The position numbers and the translations under genes were made by a program. Source: Fallopia convolvulus (Eukaryota > Streptophyta > Magnoliopsida > Caryophyllales > Polygonaceae). Taken from it: a DNA stretch of 64,000 bases. The notes beneath the pieces were generated by a model, which worked only from the letters and a program-made list of their open reading frames with translations, was not told the origin of the DNA and searched no databases. The DNA lies in NCBI GenBank assembly GCA_964016875.1, contig OZ024724.1, positions 48,328,899-48,392,898 of the forward strand. The letters are read 5' to 3'. How positions within the stretch are numbered: the stretch's first letter is position 1; each line of letters begins with the position of its first letter. Shown piece after piece: positions 10,621-22,109 of the stretch.

Positions 10621-11185
10621 ACACGAAAAGAGAATGAGAGCAATGGGGAGAGTTCAATCCTCTTTTCTTTCTTTTTTTTTTCTTTTTTTCTCCACACTAT
10701 AAAGTACAAATATAAAATAAAAATAACATAAATTTTGGGAAGATGATTTTTGAAATGGATTGACAAATTAGTGAGATTTGGAAATAATTTGAATTGGTCT
10801 TATTGATTTTTTTGGGTTCATAAGAGGGATACCCGCTAGACTGGAAAGGCTTGACAATTGATCTTGATTGATAATCAAGACATTTGTAACATAGATTGAA
10901 TTTGGATATGAAGGAGAAGATTTGATTCAATTTGGATGATATTTGGTATTTAGATTATGGTGACGAGTTTGTGAAAAAATAATAATACTGGAGTTTATTT
11001 ATAGACCAAAAAATATAAAAATTGATTAATTTTTTTTAAAAGATTATATTTAATTATTATTTTGTTGGAAACTTATTAATGGTAGATTGAAATAAAATAA
11101 ATTAAATGAAATAAACTTATTAATTGTGAATGAATAAAAGTACAATATTTTTTGTTAAAGATAAAAGTACAAAATTGGTCACAAC
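10621..11185. other. AT-rich spacer
   Basis: Low-complexity AT-rich sequence; nothing supportable. Confidence 0.4.
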
Positions 11186-11638
11186 TAGTAGACTTGTGAA
11201 ATGAGTCGGGCGGGTCATGTTCGGATTTGGGTCAATCAGGTTCGGTTAAAATGGGTCTCGGGTCGTTAAATTCACAGGTTTAATCGGACCGGGTTGTTAC
11301 GGGTTCGGGTTGATCCAACGGGTCACGATTGTTAATTTTTTAACCTTTATTTTTATATTTATTAAAATAATTAATATTATATGGCATTAAAAAAATATTT
11401 AATAATAATTTAAAAAAATTAATAATAAAATATTTAGTTTTTAATTGCAATAATACTTTATCGAGATAGTCGGATCAACCCAACAGATTGGTGACCCAAC
11501 CTAATTTTTTCCGAATTTCGAGTCGATTGGATTCGGGTCAATCTTGACCCATTGATTTTTGGGTCGGGTTTCAACCCAAAAAACTTCGGGCAGGCCGAGT
11601 CGGTTTTTTGGGTCGGGTCAAGTTTTGACATGTCTAGT
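11186..11638. mobile_element. GACCCG-rich non-autonomous DNA element, copy 1
   Basis: The start CTAGTAGACTTGTG and the end GACATGTCTAG form a short imperfect terminal inverted repeat, and TCACAA lies on both outer sides (ending 11185 and from 11639), a possible target duplication. Inside, GGGTCGGGT/GACCCG motifs dominate both ends with an AT-rich middle. The 17.7-kb element has the same motifs in a full palindrome. No coding sequence. Confidence 0.5.
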
Positions 11639-13400
11639 CACAAGCTGATAGTTTGCATTTTAGAGCATCTTAGGACATGCATTTAGCACCTTAGTTTAGT
11701 ATGTTTTCATGCATTTGTCTTGTGTTTTCTAGTACTTTTAGTTTAGTTTTCATTATAGATGTCTACACGCGTATCTTTATGCTTTTCAGGTACTTTGGAG
11801 AAGTTCGAGCTTCATTTGGACGGTTTGGACACATGGCGGAATCAAGACTTCAATGTAGGAGGCAACGAGACTAGAAAAGAACAAAACAAGAGCCAAAAAG
11901 AAGGAACCACACGATCAAGGTCGTGCGCCTAGGGGCACGGTCGTGTAGGCGTTGTCTACAAGAAGAAGACGATGACCAGTGTGATCCCCTGCCACTCCCG
12001 AGATGTAAGACACCCATTTTTTGTTGGAGATATTACCGCTAGTGATCTCAAATTTTACTATTCAAAGTCACCTAAGGCTTATAACAACCAAACAGATAAA
12101 GTCAAACTTCATATAATATATTCAAAATGTCATTTAACATTACATAAGTATGTGAAACAAACATAATCCTCATATTGGTCCTTACAAGTCTAAGATCTCA
12201 ACCCTATAATCAAACTTGTGAAAACATGCGGAAGTCTTAAATAATAAATGCGTGAACATCACATCAATTCCCTCCACAATAGTCTTCTCAACTTCACTCT
12301 CTAAACACAACTCTTGATGTGCCACCACGATAAATACGGTTGACACAGTCGACCATGCAAAGGAAAGAAAGTGGTCGGGTTAGTCTTTGGATATACTAAA
12401 CAAATGTGACTTTAAAAAAGGTTCCTTGTGATTGTACTTAGCTATTAGCATCGAACTCCGAATAAAAGTCAGGCTTGATCCATGATCGTGGGCGACTCAT
12501 GCTTCTCGTAGACAAGCTTGAGCTGAGGCGGGATCCCATTAGTTCAGGTTGGAATTCTTATAGTTCTTGCCATGGTGATCCATCAGTTGATCACCATTTG
12601 CTCGTAGTTCTTTCATTGATGTAAACACCATTTCTCATTCTTCACACACATACACACATAGAATAAGATCGAATAACATTAGACATAGTACCTACAGAGC
12701 ATCATGTATAAGAAATGATATATCAATATGTGTATTCCACTTGGGGGTATGCGTCTGATTCATCTATCAAACTTGTATCCAAATTAATGGAAGTATATTG
12801 CTTGTTTTTAGTTAGGGAGGGTGTATATTGTAAGTACAAATAAAGGATCATCAGGCTCCATTGTGCACAAAGCAGTTGTTAAGCTAGAAGATATTTTCAA
12901 CCAAACTAGATTGGCTTATCCATACACTTCCCACTGACTTGCCTCTAGTGATATCTTGATTTCTTTTTTTTTTTGGAGAAAAAGATGGAAATGTTGAGGA
13001 AAATAGATCCAAATGCACCCTTGGACACAAATATGGAAAAGTTGTCATGGAGGTTTCTTTACTTCTGAGGTAAAGCATTACCACCCATTTTCTCATAACT
13101 AAGGGTGCATTTGAATCACTCCACACAATGCTTTATCTTTCATTATAATGCATATTATTGCTAATGTATTACAATGCGTGATAATGCATTGTGTCGTATA
13201 ATTAAAAGGCACTCTAAGCTACTTTGCATTTGGCAATGTGGTGAACTTGAAAGTGTCTCAAATTCTTAGATAAGATTCCCACATGATCCTTTAAGGACAA
13301 ATGGTATGTCAAGTGCACATCAACAAGCAACATGGTCAAATTTTTTATTAATCCAAATGGAACATGGAGCCATGTTGTGCTTTAAAATCTCCAATTTCAT
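11639..13400. other. Retroelement-like non-coding sequence, no gene recognised
   Basis: Around 11910-11945 the inverted pair CACGATCAAGGTCGTG/CACGGTCGTGT resembles untranslated regions of plant gypsy elements. The rest shows no supported ORF, RNA or terminal repeats. Confidence 0.35.
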
Positions 13401-13559
13401 CTTTGTACATGTGGTGGTATTTTTAAATTTGGTAAAAGTGCAAAATGGGATCCTACCTAAAATGCTCGAACTCATAACTAATTTCTTGATTTTTTTTCTA
13501 AACAACCAATTTCTTTATCTTTGAAACTGGCTCCATGGCAATATCATATAGTAGAACTT

Positions 13560-13852
13560 TAGAAATGTAAATTTATACAATGATGTCGATTGAATAGAAA
13601 CAAGATCAAATCCAATGTGAACTTCATGATTATCAATATGATAGAATGAGAGAGAGAACAATTTGAGTCAATGTTTTCTTATAACTGACTAACAAGCTAA
13701 CAACTTGCTATTTAATCTTCTAACAACCTAGCTAATTCGTGTCATGTGAGCAAATACGTGCTCTTATTACACGGACCCAGATTAAGACAAAACTATAGCT
13801 CTCAAAACTAGCTAGCATAGTACACATACATTGCCTATATACCCCCCTCAAG
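13560..13852 (-). mobile_element. Probable Ty1/copia 3' LTR remnant
   Basis: On the minus strand, directly downstream of the copia pol end, a purine run CTTGAGGGGGG (a polypurine-tract-like block) is followed by an LTR-like sequence starting near 13850 (TGTGTACTATGCTAG). The far boundary is not clear and no second copy was found. Confidence 0.45.
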
Positions 13853-14996
13853 CTAGGGCTAGGTTAAATCTAGGCCAAGCTTGCAAGACGAGAACAAATG
13901 TTGTTGTGATCCTAAGGCTTTTGTTAGTATATATGCAAGGTGTAAATGAGAAGGAACATGAACTATGGCTAAAAATATAGATTGTCCATGTTCCTTATAA
14001 AATGGCAATCAATTCGAATATTCTTTGTACTCTTGTAGAACACTGGATTGGCTACTAATTGTTGCCCTACTTTGTTGTCATAGTGAAAAGTAATTGGTAT
14101 AGGTGTTTAAAGACCAGTATCATGAAGCAATCATTTAAGACAGACTAGTTAAGTTGCAGTTTGTGACATGTTGTAGTACCCATATTCTAAAGATGATTTA
14201 GATATTGTAGTTTGTTTCTTTATTTTCCAAGAAACTAAGTAAGATCCAATGAAAACACAATAACTCGTGACTGATCAACAAGTGAAAGAACAACTTCCCC
14301 AATCAGCATCACGCACACAATTTCAGCTCAATTTTGCTTTGATAAAATAGAGAAACATGAATTGTACCTTTCAAATATCTAAGAAGATAACGCATCACCC
14401 ATGTGAGGAACCCTTAGAGTAGACAAGAATTGACTTAATTGATTCACGATGTATGAAAGGTCTAGTGTGGTCAAAGTAAGATATAATAGACGATCAATCA
14501 TCCTTCTATATATAAGATTCAAGATTTGATAATTGATCATCAGAATCTAGTTGAAGATGTAAGTTTCTTTGCATTGAAAAAGGAGAAGCCTTACAATCAA
14601 GTAAATAACATATGTGAGCAAATATAGAGCACATTTGCTTTTATTAGTCTTAATTCCCTTAGTGGATCTACTTATTTTAATCCTCGGAAACTATCTTGCA
14701 AACCCAAGACCTTTGATTGTGATGGTTTGGTCCAACGAAGACATTGTCTTAGCAATTTCAACAACAATGTTTCCAGTCAAAATCATATCATCAACATAGA
14801 CAAGAAAAACAATAATAGAACCATTTGAATTTTGGATGCACAAAGAGTAATCTTGTTTTGATTGCACATAACCTGATTGGACAAGTTGTTTTTAAGCTCA
14901 ATGTTCCATTGCCTTACTCTCATGTTTAAGTCCATATAAGGATCTTTTTAATTTGCAAAATTGTTCTGACTTTGCTTTAGCAAATTCTTGAGGTGG
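13853..14996 (-). pseudogene. Ty1/copia polyprotein remnant (reverse transcriptase and RNase H part)
   Basis: The minus-strand translation, with several stops, shows the typical copia order: KRSLYGLKHESKAMEH, then SDYSLCIQNSNGS, the catalytic YVDD box in FLVYVDDMILTGN, then TIKGLG and a C-terminal RNase H region ending HVPSHLHLAYILTKALGSQQ. These are standard landmarks of Ty1/copia reverse transcriptase and RNase H. Gag, protease and integrase are missing upstream; the match stops at about 14996 in VYMTPPQEFAK. It is an old truncated element. Confidence 0.8.
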
Positions 14997-16440
14997 AGTC
15001 ATATAAACTTAAGGAGTGAGTAAGACAGCCTCAAGCGAGAACGACCTTGAATGGAAGAGGTGGTTAGTGGAAGAAATGTGACATGGAGAGAGCGAGCGAG
15101 CGAGCGAGAGAGAGAGAGAGAGAGAGATGATTCCACCACATCATGTTTAAGACGGTCCTGAGTCCGATGCCGAGGAAGACACCGATGCAAGCACGCCCGT
15201 CGTAGGCGAGCCCGATGCAAGCCAAGCTGTGAAGATTTCATCAAGTGCTTCTCTAGTTTCATCGGGCTATCCATGGGCACCAAGAACGTCGTGTAAGGGG
15301 ATGATGGGCCACTTGTGCACCGGTTGAGCTCTTTGGACGCCGCCAAAACCAGTACTCATGTTAAGGGCCAAGGCACATGGCTATTTTTGAGGCATATCAC
15401 TCGAGCCAAAGCTTGAGCCTTGCAACAACAGCTTAAGGAGGATCTTTTGGTTGGAGGAGCGTCGAGCCAACTTGTTGGAGAAGGATGGAGCCTCTTGTTG
15501 ACGCATGGATCGGTTTTGACTTAGTTTTGTCTTGAGTTTGATCAAGGGAATTATATGCACTTTTAGAACATTAGGGTATTTAATAAAACTTGTGTTGGAA
15601 GAAGAGAAACCTAGGGGCAAAATGTCACTTTGGATTATAAGGTGCTAGGGGTTAATTTCTTCTAGGTTAGATTGAAAATTGCCAAGAAACTTGTCTTTGT
15701 TTTTCTCTGGTTTTTCGTCCACTGTCAAAACATCAAGAGTTGGCCCTTTTGGGTTGGAGTGGTGGTTCTTAGCAATCAAATTTGGTTGTTTTGATCTACT
15801 GGCATTACAATTCTCATAGTATTTTTTTCCTCGTAAAATGTTATATCTCTCTCTTCAAGATGAACTACTTTCCATTCTTATTAAGCTCCACATAATTGTT
15901 ATTGCTCTCAAAAATATATCATCCATTAAATTGTTGAAAATTGTTATATTTTTAACCCTTACCCTTGAGAATTATCCATTCTCACTTGCTCAGTCTCCTT
16001 AGACTAATTTGTTTATTTTCTTTTCGCACTTTTGTTTGGTTTTTCTCGCTTTTTGCAAAAAGTATTAGACACTAGAGGAATTTTGCCACAAGGTTGAAGA
16101 CGAATACTAGAAGATTTGTGAAATGTTATTTAAGGATAGAAGAACAAGGCAAGATAGAGTTGTAGGAAAGAAGGAACTTTCCTAGAGCAAAGCATCCAGA
16201 AGGTAGTACACCAGCTCTTCCATTATAAGCCAATCAATTCATCATCATATGAGCCGTCTTGGAAAATATACTTGTATTTTCAATACGTCGTTTTATACAA
16301 CCCTTTTATAATATGAACTTTATTTTTCGCTGCTACATCATACACAAAACAACTACCATTGTAATGAATGATTGCTCTTATTAATGAATAAAAATTCCGC
16401 TTTTAATTCATTTTTCTTTAATTATGAATTTTAAAGTCTT
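14997..16440. other. Unassigned region with GAGC/GA microsatellite (15091-15127)
   Basis: The GAGC-to-GA simple repeat at about 15091-15127 underlies a Ser/Arg/Leu-rich open frame on the minus strand. I see no recognisable protein or RNA. Other open frames here lack domains. Confidence 0.4.
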
Positions 16441-16499
16441 GGATGGTTCTAAGTAGGTTAATCTGGATTATTGGTGGTAATATCCCTAAGGATAAAAAT

Positions 16500-17165
16500 T
16501 AGGGGTGTTATACTCAAGGCCAACAAGCCTAAATTAACAAGGATTCGGGACATATGACCAAACGGTTCTGATACCATGTTAAAGTTCGGTGGACCAATAT
16601 TGACGTGGGGGTCCATGCTCATGTTTGGTGGGCCAGTTAGGACGTGGGGGTCCACACATCTGTCCATGCGCATATATGCGCATTAGACCTAACACATAAG
16701 CCTATGAGGTTCCACCCTAAAATCAATTAGCAATAAGAAGCCTATGAGATTTCACCCTAAAACCAATTGGCAATAGGAGGAGTAACCCAAAGGTATATAT
16801 AGTAGGCAAGTTATGATTCATATATTCAATGTGTGAAGCTTTTCTTCTACACGCCCCCTCAAGCGACAGCTAGTCTGGCCCATTTGGTACTTGACAATAT
16901 CAGAAGCTGCTCAAATCGCGCCATCATGATGGGCTAGCCCAATATAACGAATGGTGTCATGGGTCGTTGGCCAAACCAATACAGCTAGGAAATGGGACCT
17001 AGGATCGAATCACTCTGATACCATGCTACAGTCCGTGGGCCAATATGCACATGCGCGACATGTCTAGAACATAAGCCCATAAAGTTTCATCCTAAAATCA
17101 ATTGACAATAGGAGGAGTAACTTAAATGATTATATATTAGACTTTCATTCATCAAACTTTCGATT
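16500..17165 (-). repeat. Two tandem LTR-edge/primer-site remnants of a retroelement
   Basis: The complement of the initiator-Met primer site (TGGTATCAGA) occurs on the minus strand at 16567-16576 and again at 17013-17023, each preceded by LTR-like sequence. The LTR-like parts at about 16680-16815 and 17045-17135 are diverged copies of each other (shared CCTAAAATCAATTG then CAATAGGAGGAGTAAC). This looks like two partial copies of one LTR element in tandem. Confidence 0.6.
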
Positions 17166-17240
17166 TGTGAAGCCTATTTAATTTCATTCTTATTACCACA
17201 GTAAAAAAGTTCTCGCATGTCTTTGTAGTTTTTTATTCAA

Positions 17241-17700
17241 TCTATATATATAATTAAAACCGCTAAGGATACGAGCCGCCGCATTGCACCACATCATATT
17301 TTACCACATGGCGCTTCCATAATAAACCACGTCAGATTTTGCAAATTTTTTTTCTAAAATAGGCTTTTAAATTTTTTTTAATTCTGTATGTAGGCTGGTT
17401 CCAAAAGATTTTCCGGGTATAGGCTGGATTCAGGTGGTTCGGATCAGAGTCGCCGACTGAGACAGAGTATTTGCGTCGGTCTTTGAACACGTGGCCAAAG
17501 TCGCCGAAATAACCAACGGTTTTAGTCAAATTTTGCAAAGTCGCCGGCTCACCCTATGGTTTTCCTTGAATTGCTATTTGGCTAAATTCATTTTGAAAAT
17601 TAAAACTTTTATATCAATTATTATGAGTTTAGGTTGGGTCAACACATTAAGTTAGCAACTAGTTGAATATTAGCGATAGTCACGGGATAATTTTACTAAA
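17241..17700 (+). mobile_element. Helitron-type 5' end, 3' end not found
   Basis: TCTATATATATAATTAAAAC preceded by A matches the 5' terminus of the Helitron at 5188. The following CATTGCACCACATCATATTT is typical of short plant Helitrons. No matching hairpin-CTAG end was located, so the element is truncated or its end is too diverged to see. Confidence 0.4.
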
Positions 17701-17701
17701 T

Positions 17702-18393
17702 ATTATATAATATTATAATTAGACCTAAAACTTGACCCGACCCGAAAAACCGACCCTACCCACCTGAAGTTTTTTGGGTTTAAACCCAACCCAAAAATCA
17801 ATGGGTCAAGAGTAACCCGAACCCAATCGACCCGGAAAAAACTGGGTTGGGTCACCAACCCGTTGGGTTGACCCGACCAACCCGATAAAGTATTATTTCA
17901 TTTAAAAATTCAAAATTTTATTATAAATATTGTATAAAATTATTATTTTATTATTATTAAACTATATTTTATATAATATAATATTAACCCGAACCCGTAC
18001 AAAACCCGTAACAATCGGTCCACATGAACCGACAATTTTACGACCCGTAACGGGTTACGGGTCGTTGGGTCAAAATCGTCAATATTGTTAACCTTTATCT
18101 TGTTATTTATTAAAATAATTAAAATTATATTATATAAAATATAATTTAATTGTAATAAAATAATAAATTTATAATTAAATATTGAATTTTTAAATGAAAT
18201 GATACTTATCGGGTTGGTCGGGTCAACCCAACGGATTGGTGACCCAACCCAGTTTTTTCCGGGTCGACCGGGTTCGGGTTACTCTTGACCCATTGATTTT
18301 CGGGTCGGGTTTAAACCCAAAAAACTTCGGGCGGGTCGGGTCGATATTTCGGATCGGGCCAAGTTTTGATAGGTCTAATTATAATATTATATA
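17702..18393. mobile_element. GACCCG-rich palindromic element, copy 2
   Basis: Arms 17702-17935 and 18181-18393 are reverse complements with moderate divergence. Both outer ends read TATAATATTATAATTAGACCTA or its complement, and the arms are full of GACCCG/CGGGTC motifs. The middle holds a second nested inverted set (ACGACCCGTAACGGGTTACG). Coding sequence is absent. It is most likely a foldback DNA transposon related to the element at 11186. Confidence 0.6.
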
Positions 18394-18880
18394 GAGAATC
18401 ATTTTATAACATCCATAAGCTCAATAAAAAATTAACATTTGGCCGCTATTACTTTTTTGTTGTTAAAATTTGATCTCAATTACTTTTTTTGGTCGAATGA
18501 CCTCAATTACTTATTAACTTGAAATGCTGGCTATTAATCCTATTTATTTTCGGCATTTGTTGTTTGATTATCTTTTTTTTTTGCTTTATTTTTGTTGTCG
18601 CTTTGTTATCGGTCTATCAGATACCGAATTTTATCTCGGTCTCTTGATCTACCAGATTTGCCTGGATCTTCAAATTTCTTTCCTAATAAAAAATTCCTAT
18701 TATTTGTTTTCAATGTTGCATGGAAATTGCAATTAATATGGCATTGAGAAAAAACAACCCTAATACGGACCCGGTGTGGATCGCGTATCGAATCCTTGTT
18801 GGTCAAGGGGGTTGAGCCTAATCCGGTGTGGATTCCGACTCGAGATAAACGTGGTTGGTTGCCACGGGGTTGAAGAACGA
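18394..18880. other. Unassigned AT-rich sequence and LTR-adjacent region
   Basis: No gene recognised; the right part is probably the outer portion of the minus-strand LTR described next. Confidence 0.35.
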
Positions 18881-18884
18881 TAAT

Positions 18885-19108
18885 AAATTGCAAAGGGAGA
18901 AATTAATTAACTGGTTTTCATTGATTGATTGATAACAGCCTAACAACTTAAGGGTATTTATAATAACCCTGATATCTAGATAAACCCTAGTTGCTGAATA
19001 AAAAGATAATCTTAATAAAAATAAAATGAAAACTCTAAATAAAAGGAAAGCATAATTATTCTAATATCCTGATATATTCTGCTAGCATAATTATAGCATA
19101 TCAATTAC
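18885..19108 (-). mobile_element. Probable 3' LTR of the RRM-bearing cassette
   Basis: On the minus strand, just after an ORF-like end LEDESILTGG, the sequence TGATATGCTATAATTATGC begins an LTR-like region with AATACCCTTAAGTTGTTAGG and ATCAATCAATGAAAA. The same order of blocks occurs at the other end of the cassette (20010-20308), with roughly 70 per cent visual agreement. The outer boundary is uncertain. Confidence 0.5.
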
Positions 19109-19167
19109 TCCCCCGGTGAGAATCGACTCGTCCTCGAGGCGGAAATAAGGAGGAGGCTGCGGAAGCG

Positions 19168-19929
19168 TCAATCAAATCCTCCAGGGTCGAACACAAATGA
19201 GTCGATCGATGCAAAGTGGTCGCCAAAATCACAAAAAAAAACAGCGAAAATACGCTCAGTCATAAGCGTATGGCGTCTCCACTCAACCGAATACGCAACC
19301 AGTGCCACAACCCTAATTTTTGGAAGGGGGTCTAGGCGAGGCGGTGCATCCACGGTCGCGATGGGGCGAGCCGCAGGTGCCGGGAAGATGGCCACGGGGG
19401 TCGAGGGGATGGCCACGGGTGCAGGGGGTCTGGCCGAGGGCGCCAGGGGTCTGGTCGCTATCGCGGGGATGCTGGCCGCGGGCGCGGGCTCAGTGGCCGC
19501 GGGCGCGGTTTCCGCGGGCGCGGGATCTGTTGCCGTGGGTGATGGAGCATCGGTCGTGGGTGTCGGGGCCTTGGCTGCGGGCACGGGCTCGTCCTCTTGA
19601 ATCAGAGTGTCAATCTCGCTTGATATGATACTAATTCGATCATCAAAGAACAACTCAATTCGACAATATCTCGCATAGATGTATCGTCCATTGAAGCGAT
19701 TGAACGCCTCAAGGGTTGAAGCACGTCTTTGAAAACGGACACGGAATTCAGTTTCGTCATCCAACGGTATTATATCTTCGACGGTTCCGACGCTTGAGAA
19801 CATTTGCGCCAAGACGACACAAGAAACCCGATAGAATTGGGCATGGATCTTGACATACAGAAGAGTTTGAAGGAGTTCACGGAGATCCCGCAGAGCAGCA
19901 ACTTCCGAAACCCTTTCCTCGTTATTCAT
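19168..19929 (-). CDS. RRM (PTB-like) protein with Ala/Pro-rich tail, inside an LTR cassette
   Basis: A minus-strand ORF whose internal ATG at 19929 lies just behind a primer-site-like GGTGCTTTCATTCC; an upstream in-frame ATG (20106) falls in the LTR and is less likely. The protein is about 253 residues. Residues 25-95 form an RRM-like fold: YVKIHAQFYRVSCVVLAQMF, then VGTVEDIIPL, FRVRFQRRASTLEAFNRFNG and RYIYARYCRIELFF. This spacing and wording resembles polypyrimidine-tract-binding proteins. Residues 115-200 are an Ala/Pro/Thr-rich low-complexity segment that is GC-rich at DNA level. No reverse transcriptase is present between the LTR-like ends. The frame is uninterrupted although the flanking LTRs are diverged. 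It may be a gag-like ORF that took up a host RRM, or a transduced host exon. Function unknown. Confidence 0.55.
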   Translation of the reverse strand: MNNEERVSEVAALRDLRELLQTLLYVKIHAQFYRVSCVVLAQMFSSVGTVEDIIPLDDETEFRVRFQRRASTLEAFNRFNGRYIYARYCRIELFFDDRISIISSEIDTLIQEDEPVPAAKAPTPTTDAPSPTATDPAPAETAPAATEPAPAASIPAIATRPLAPSARPPAPVAIPSTPVAIFPAPAARPIATVDAPPRLDPLPKIRVVALVAYSVEWRRHTLMTERIFAVFFCDFGDHFASIDSFVFDPGGFD

Positions 19930-20009
19930 GGCACGAAGAGTCTCGGAATGAAAGCACCAATTGATACAAGATCGTAGTGATCTCGTATCGGATTCAATGA
20001 ATGAAGTGA

Positions 20010-20308
20010 TTGGGTGAAGGGAAGAAGGGCCGAAGCCGAGGATAAAGAGTGACTCAGACGATAGAGACGAGATAAGAGGAGATTTAAAGCAAATCTGATT
20101 TTTCATTGATTCCCCGATAATAACAACTTATCAGGATATTTATAATAATCCTGATATAAAACCCTAATTGCAAAAATATTAAATAAAAAGATACTCTTCC
20201 TAAAAAGATAAGATCAAATCTCTTATTTAAAAAAAAATATAATATTTTAAAATAAATAATTATTCTAATATAAATTATCATAATATTTAGCGTATCATTC
20301 TTTCATTT
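20010..20308 (-). mobile_element. Probable 5' LTR of the RRM-bearing cassette
   Basis: Minus-strand sequence beginning TGATACGCTAAATATTATG near 20305 and containing CCTGATAAGTTGTTATTATC and AATCAATGAAAAATC, colinear with the LTR-like block at 18885-19108. It is followed by ATCAATTGGTGCTTTCATT, a primer-binding-type junction, before the ORF start. Confidence 0.5.
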
Positions 20309-21198
20309 CAACGTCGTTTTAATGTTCAAACTATCTAAGGTCTCGTGCCTTTTATCATTCTTTCATTTCGTCTTCAAATCTTCTCGGACTTCTCTATACA
20401 ATTCGAGCATTATTTTATTTTTGAATAATCAATCAATCTCTACAATTTAAATATATAGTGTCAATCCTAAGTATTTTAATTTGCTTTAATAAAATCTCAA
20501 TGCCTCTTTAACTTTCTGTCAATTTGGAAGTGTGGTCCAATATGCATTAAACTTGTGTAAATGTTGAACAGTTGCTATTTTGAGCTGCTCCGCTGTGATT
20601 ACTTAGTTTGCTTGCATATATGCTAAAAATGATCAGATACATATCGAAAGCCTGTTCAATTCACTTCATGATTCTCTATATATTTGTAGGAAGGCGTGTT
20701 CAATTTGTATAGTGCTTCATTACATTAGTAGTATTTATGTCATGTGAGTAGGTGTCGAACAGTCATAAATTATGTTTTTACAAGGTAGATGGATCAAGAT
20801 TAAAGCCCACAATCTTATGAGAAAAAAAAATGAAGTTATATATTCTACGTATCATGCTAGTTAAATGGATGTGTAACTAGGTTGAGGATGGATTGGTTTA
20901 AATCGAAATTTAAATCTAAACTGATCGAACTAATAAAATAAAATCAATATTATTTTGTTTGGTTTTTGATTTAGTAATTTCTCAAATTTCGGTTTTGATT
21001 AAATTTTAGTTCGGTTTGAATTTCTCAAAGGATAATTTTCTATCCATATCAAAACCGACAAAATCGAAATCAAACTGAATAATCTGATTCAATCATGTAA
21101 GATCTTGTCTAGGAGTGGCTTATTGTCACTCTAGGATTTTTTTTTGGTCGAATGTCACTCTAGGATTGGAACCAACAATGTAATAACTAGGTATGCTT
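20309..21198. other. AT-rich spacer
   Basis: No gene or structured repeat recognised. Confidence 0.4.
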
Positions 21199-21353
21199 AA
21201 TTAGGTCTCGTGTAAAAATTGATATTGGGAGGGTCTCCCCCAAAATGGGGCCACGAAGTACCCGGTCCGGATGTAGAGCGGTGTCCGACCGATCGAACCG
21301 GACGAGCCAAAAGGCAAGACCAAAAAAAAAAAAAAAAATTAGGTCTCGTGTAA
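21199..21353 (+). mobile_element. Small poly(A) retroposon (SINE-like) with 15-17 bp target duplication
   Basis: AATTAGGTCTCGTGTAA occurs at 21199-21215 and again at 21337-21353. Between them lies about 105 bp of GC-rich sequence that starts near ATTGATATTGGGAGGGTC and ends with AAGACC plus a run of about 17 A. A direct duplication of 15 or more bp and a 3' A-run are the marks of LINE-mediated insertion. The body contains GTCCGACCGATCGAACCGG; the complement carries GGTTCGATC, a B-box-like string on the strand opposite to the poly(A). Parent RNA not identified. Confidence 0.8.
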
Positions 21354-22105
21354 TCGTTTTATTCCTTGCTAATGGAGGAATGACTGTTCATTCAAAAAAA
21401 ACTACTGTATTATTTTAGGCAATTTTATTCCTTTTGAAAATTAGTAAATGAATATATATTCCTTTTGAAAAAAAACTACTGTATTGTTATGATTTTTAAC
21501 AATAACATCAAATAAATTTTAACTAATATTTTTATAAGAATGAATTAGGAATATCTGCTAATACATACTTTGTTTTTGGGTCAATACATATTTACTTTTT
21601 TATCTAATGTAAAAGAAGTTATTTTTATTTTTGTTCCATCAAAAATGTCAAATCTAGAGAAAAATGTATACTCGTAACTAATATCCTAAAAGAATTACAT
21701 TTTTGGGGGATCATCCAATTCATTTACAAAATTAAAATTTGGTTACGTGGATCATACTAAAAAGCTGGTTTTATTATATCTCTTTTTTTTTTGTTAAAAT
21801 ATTAAATATCTTACTATTTCAATACTCAATGTTATTATCTATTGTTCAATTAATTATGATGAGGTTAAATATTATAACTTCATAGAGAAAGTCCTAACTA
21901 AAGAATTTTTTATTTCTTAACTGAATTTCCCCCCTATTATTCTCACGTTTTAATGTTAAATTAAACATGATCATCCTAACTTCTTTTGGTATATAAAAAA
22001 ACACTTGAGTAAATTTCAGAGCAGAGGGCTGACACTTGCTTAATATAGCACTTGATGATTTCATTTGACCAAAAAAATGTACCTTGATGATTTTACAATG
22101 CAAGT
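21354..22105. other. AT-rich spacer upstream of the SUT-like gene
   Basis: No gene, RNA or terminal-repeat element recognised. Confidence 0.4.
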
Positions 22106-22109
22106 GGAA

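Noticed and set aside
14999..15346. 115-codon Ser/Arg/Leu-rich minus-strand protein
   Set aside because: Its repetitive middle is the GAGC/GA microsatellite at 15091-15127, and the flanks match nothing recognisable.
19320..19628. Gly/Arg/Trp-rich and Gly/Ala-rich plus-strand proteins
   Set aside because: These are antisense shadows of the Ala/Pro-rich tail of the minus-strand RRM protein.
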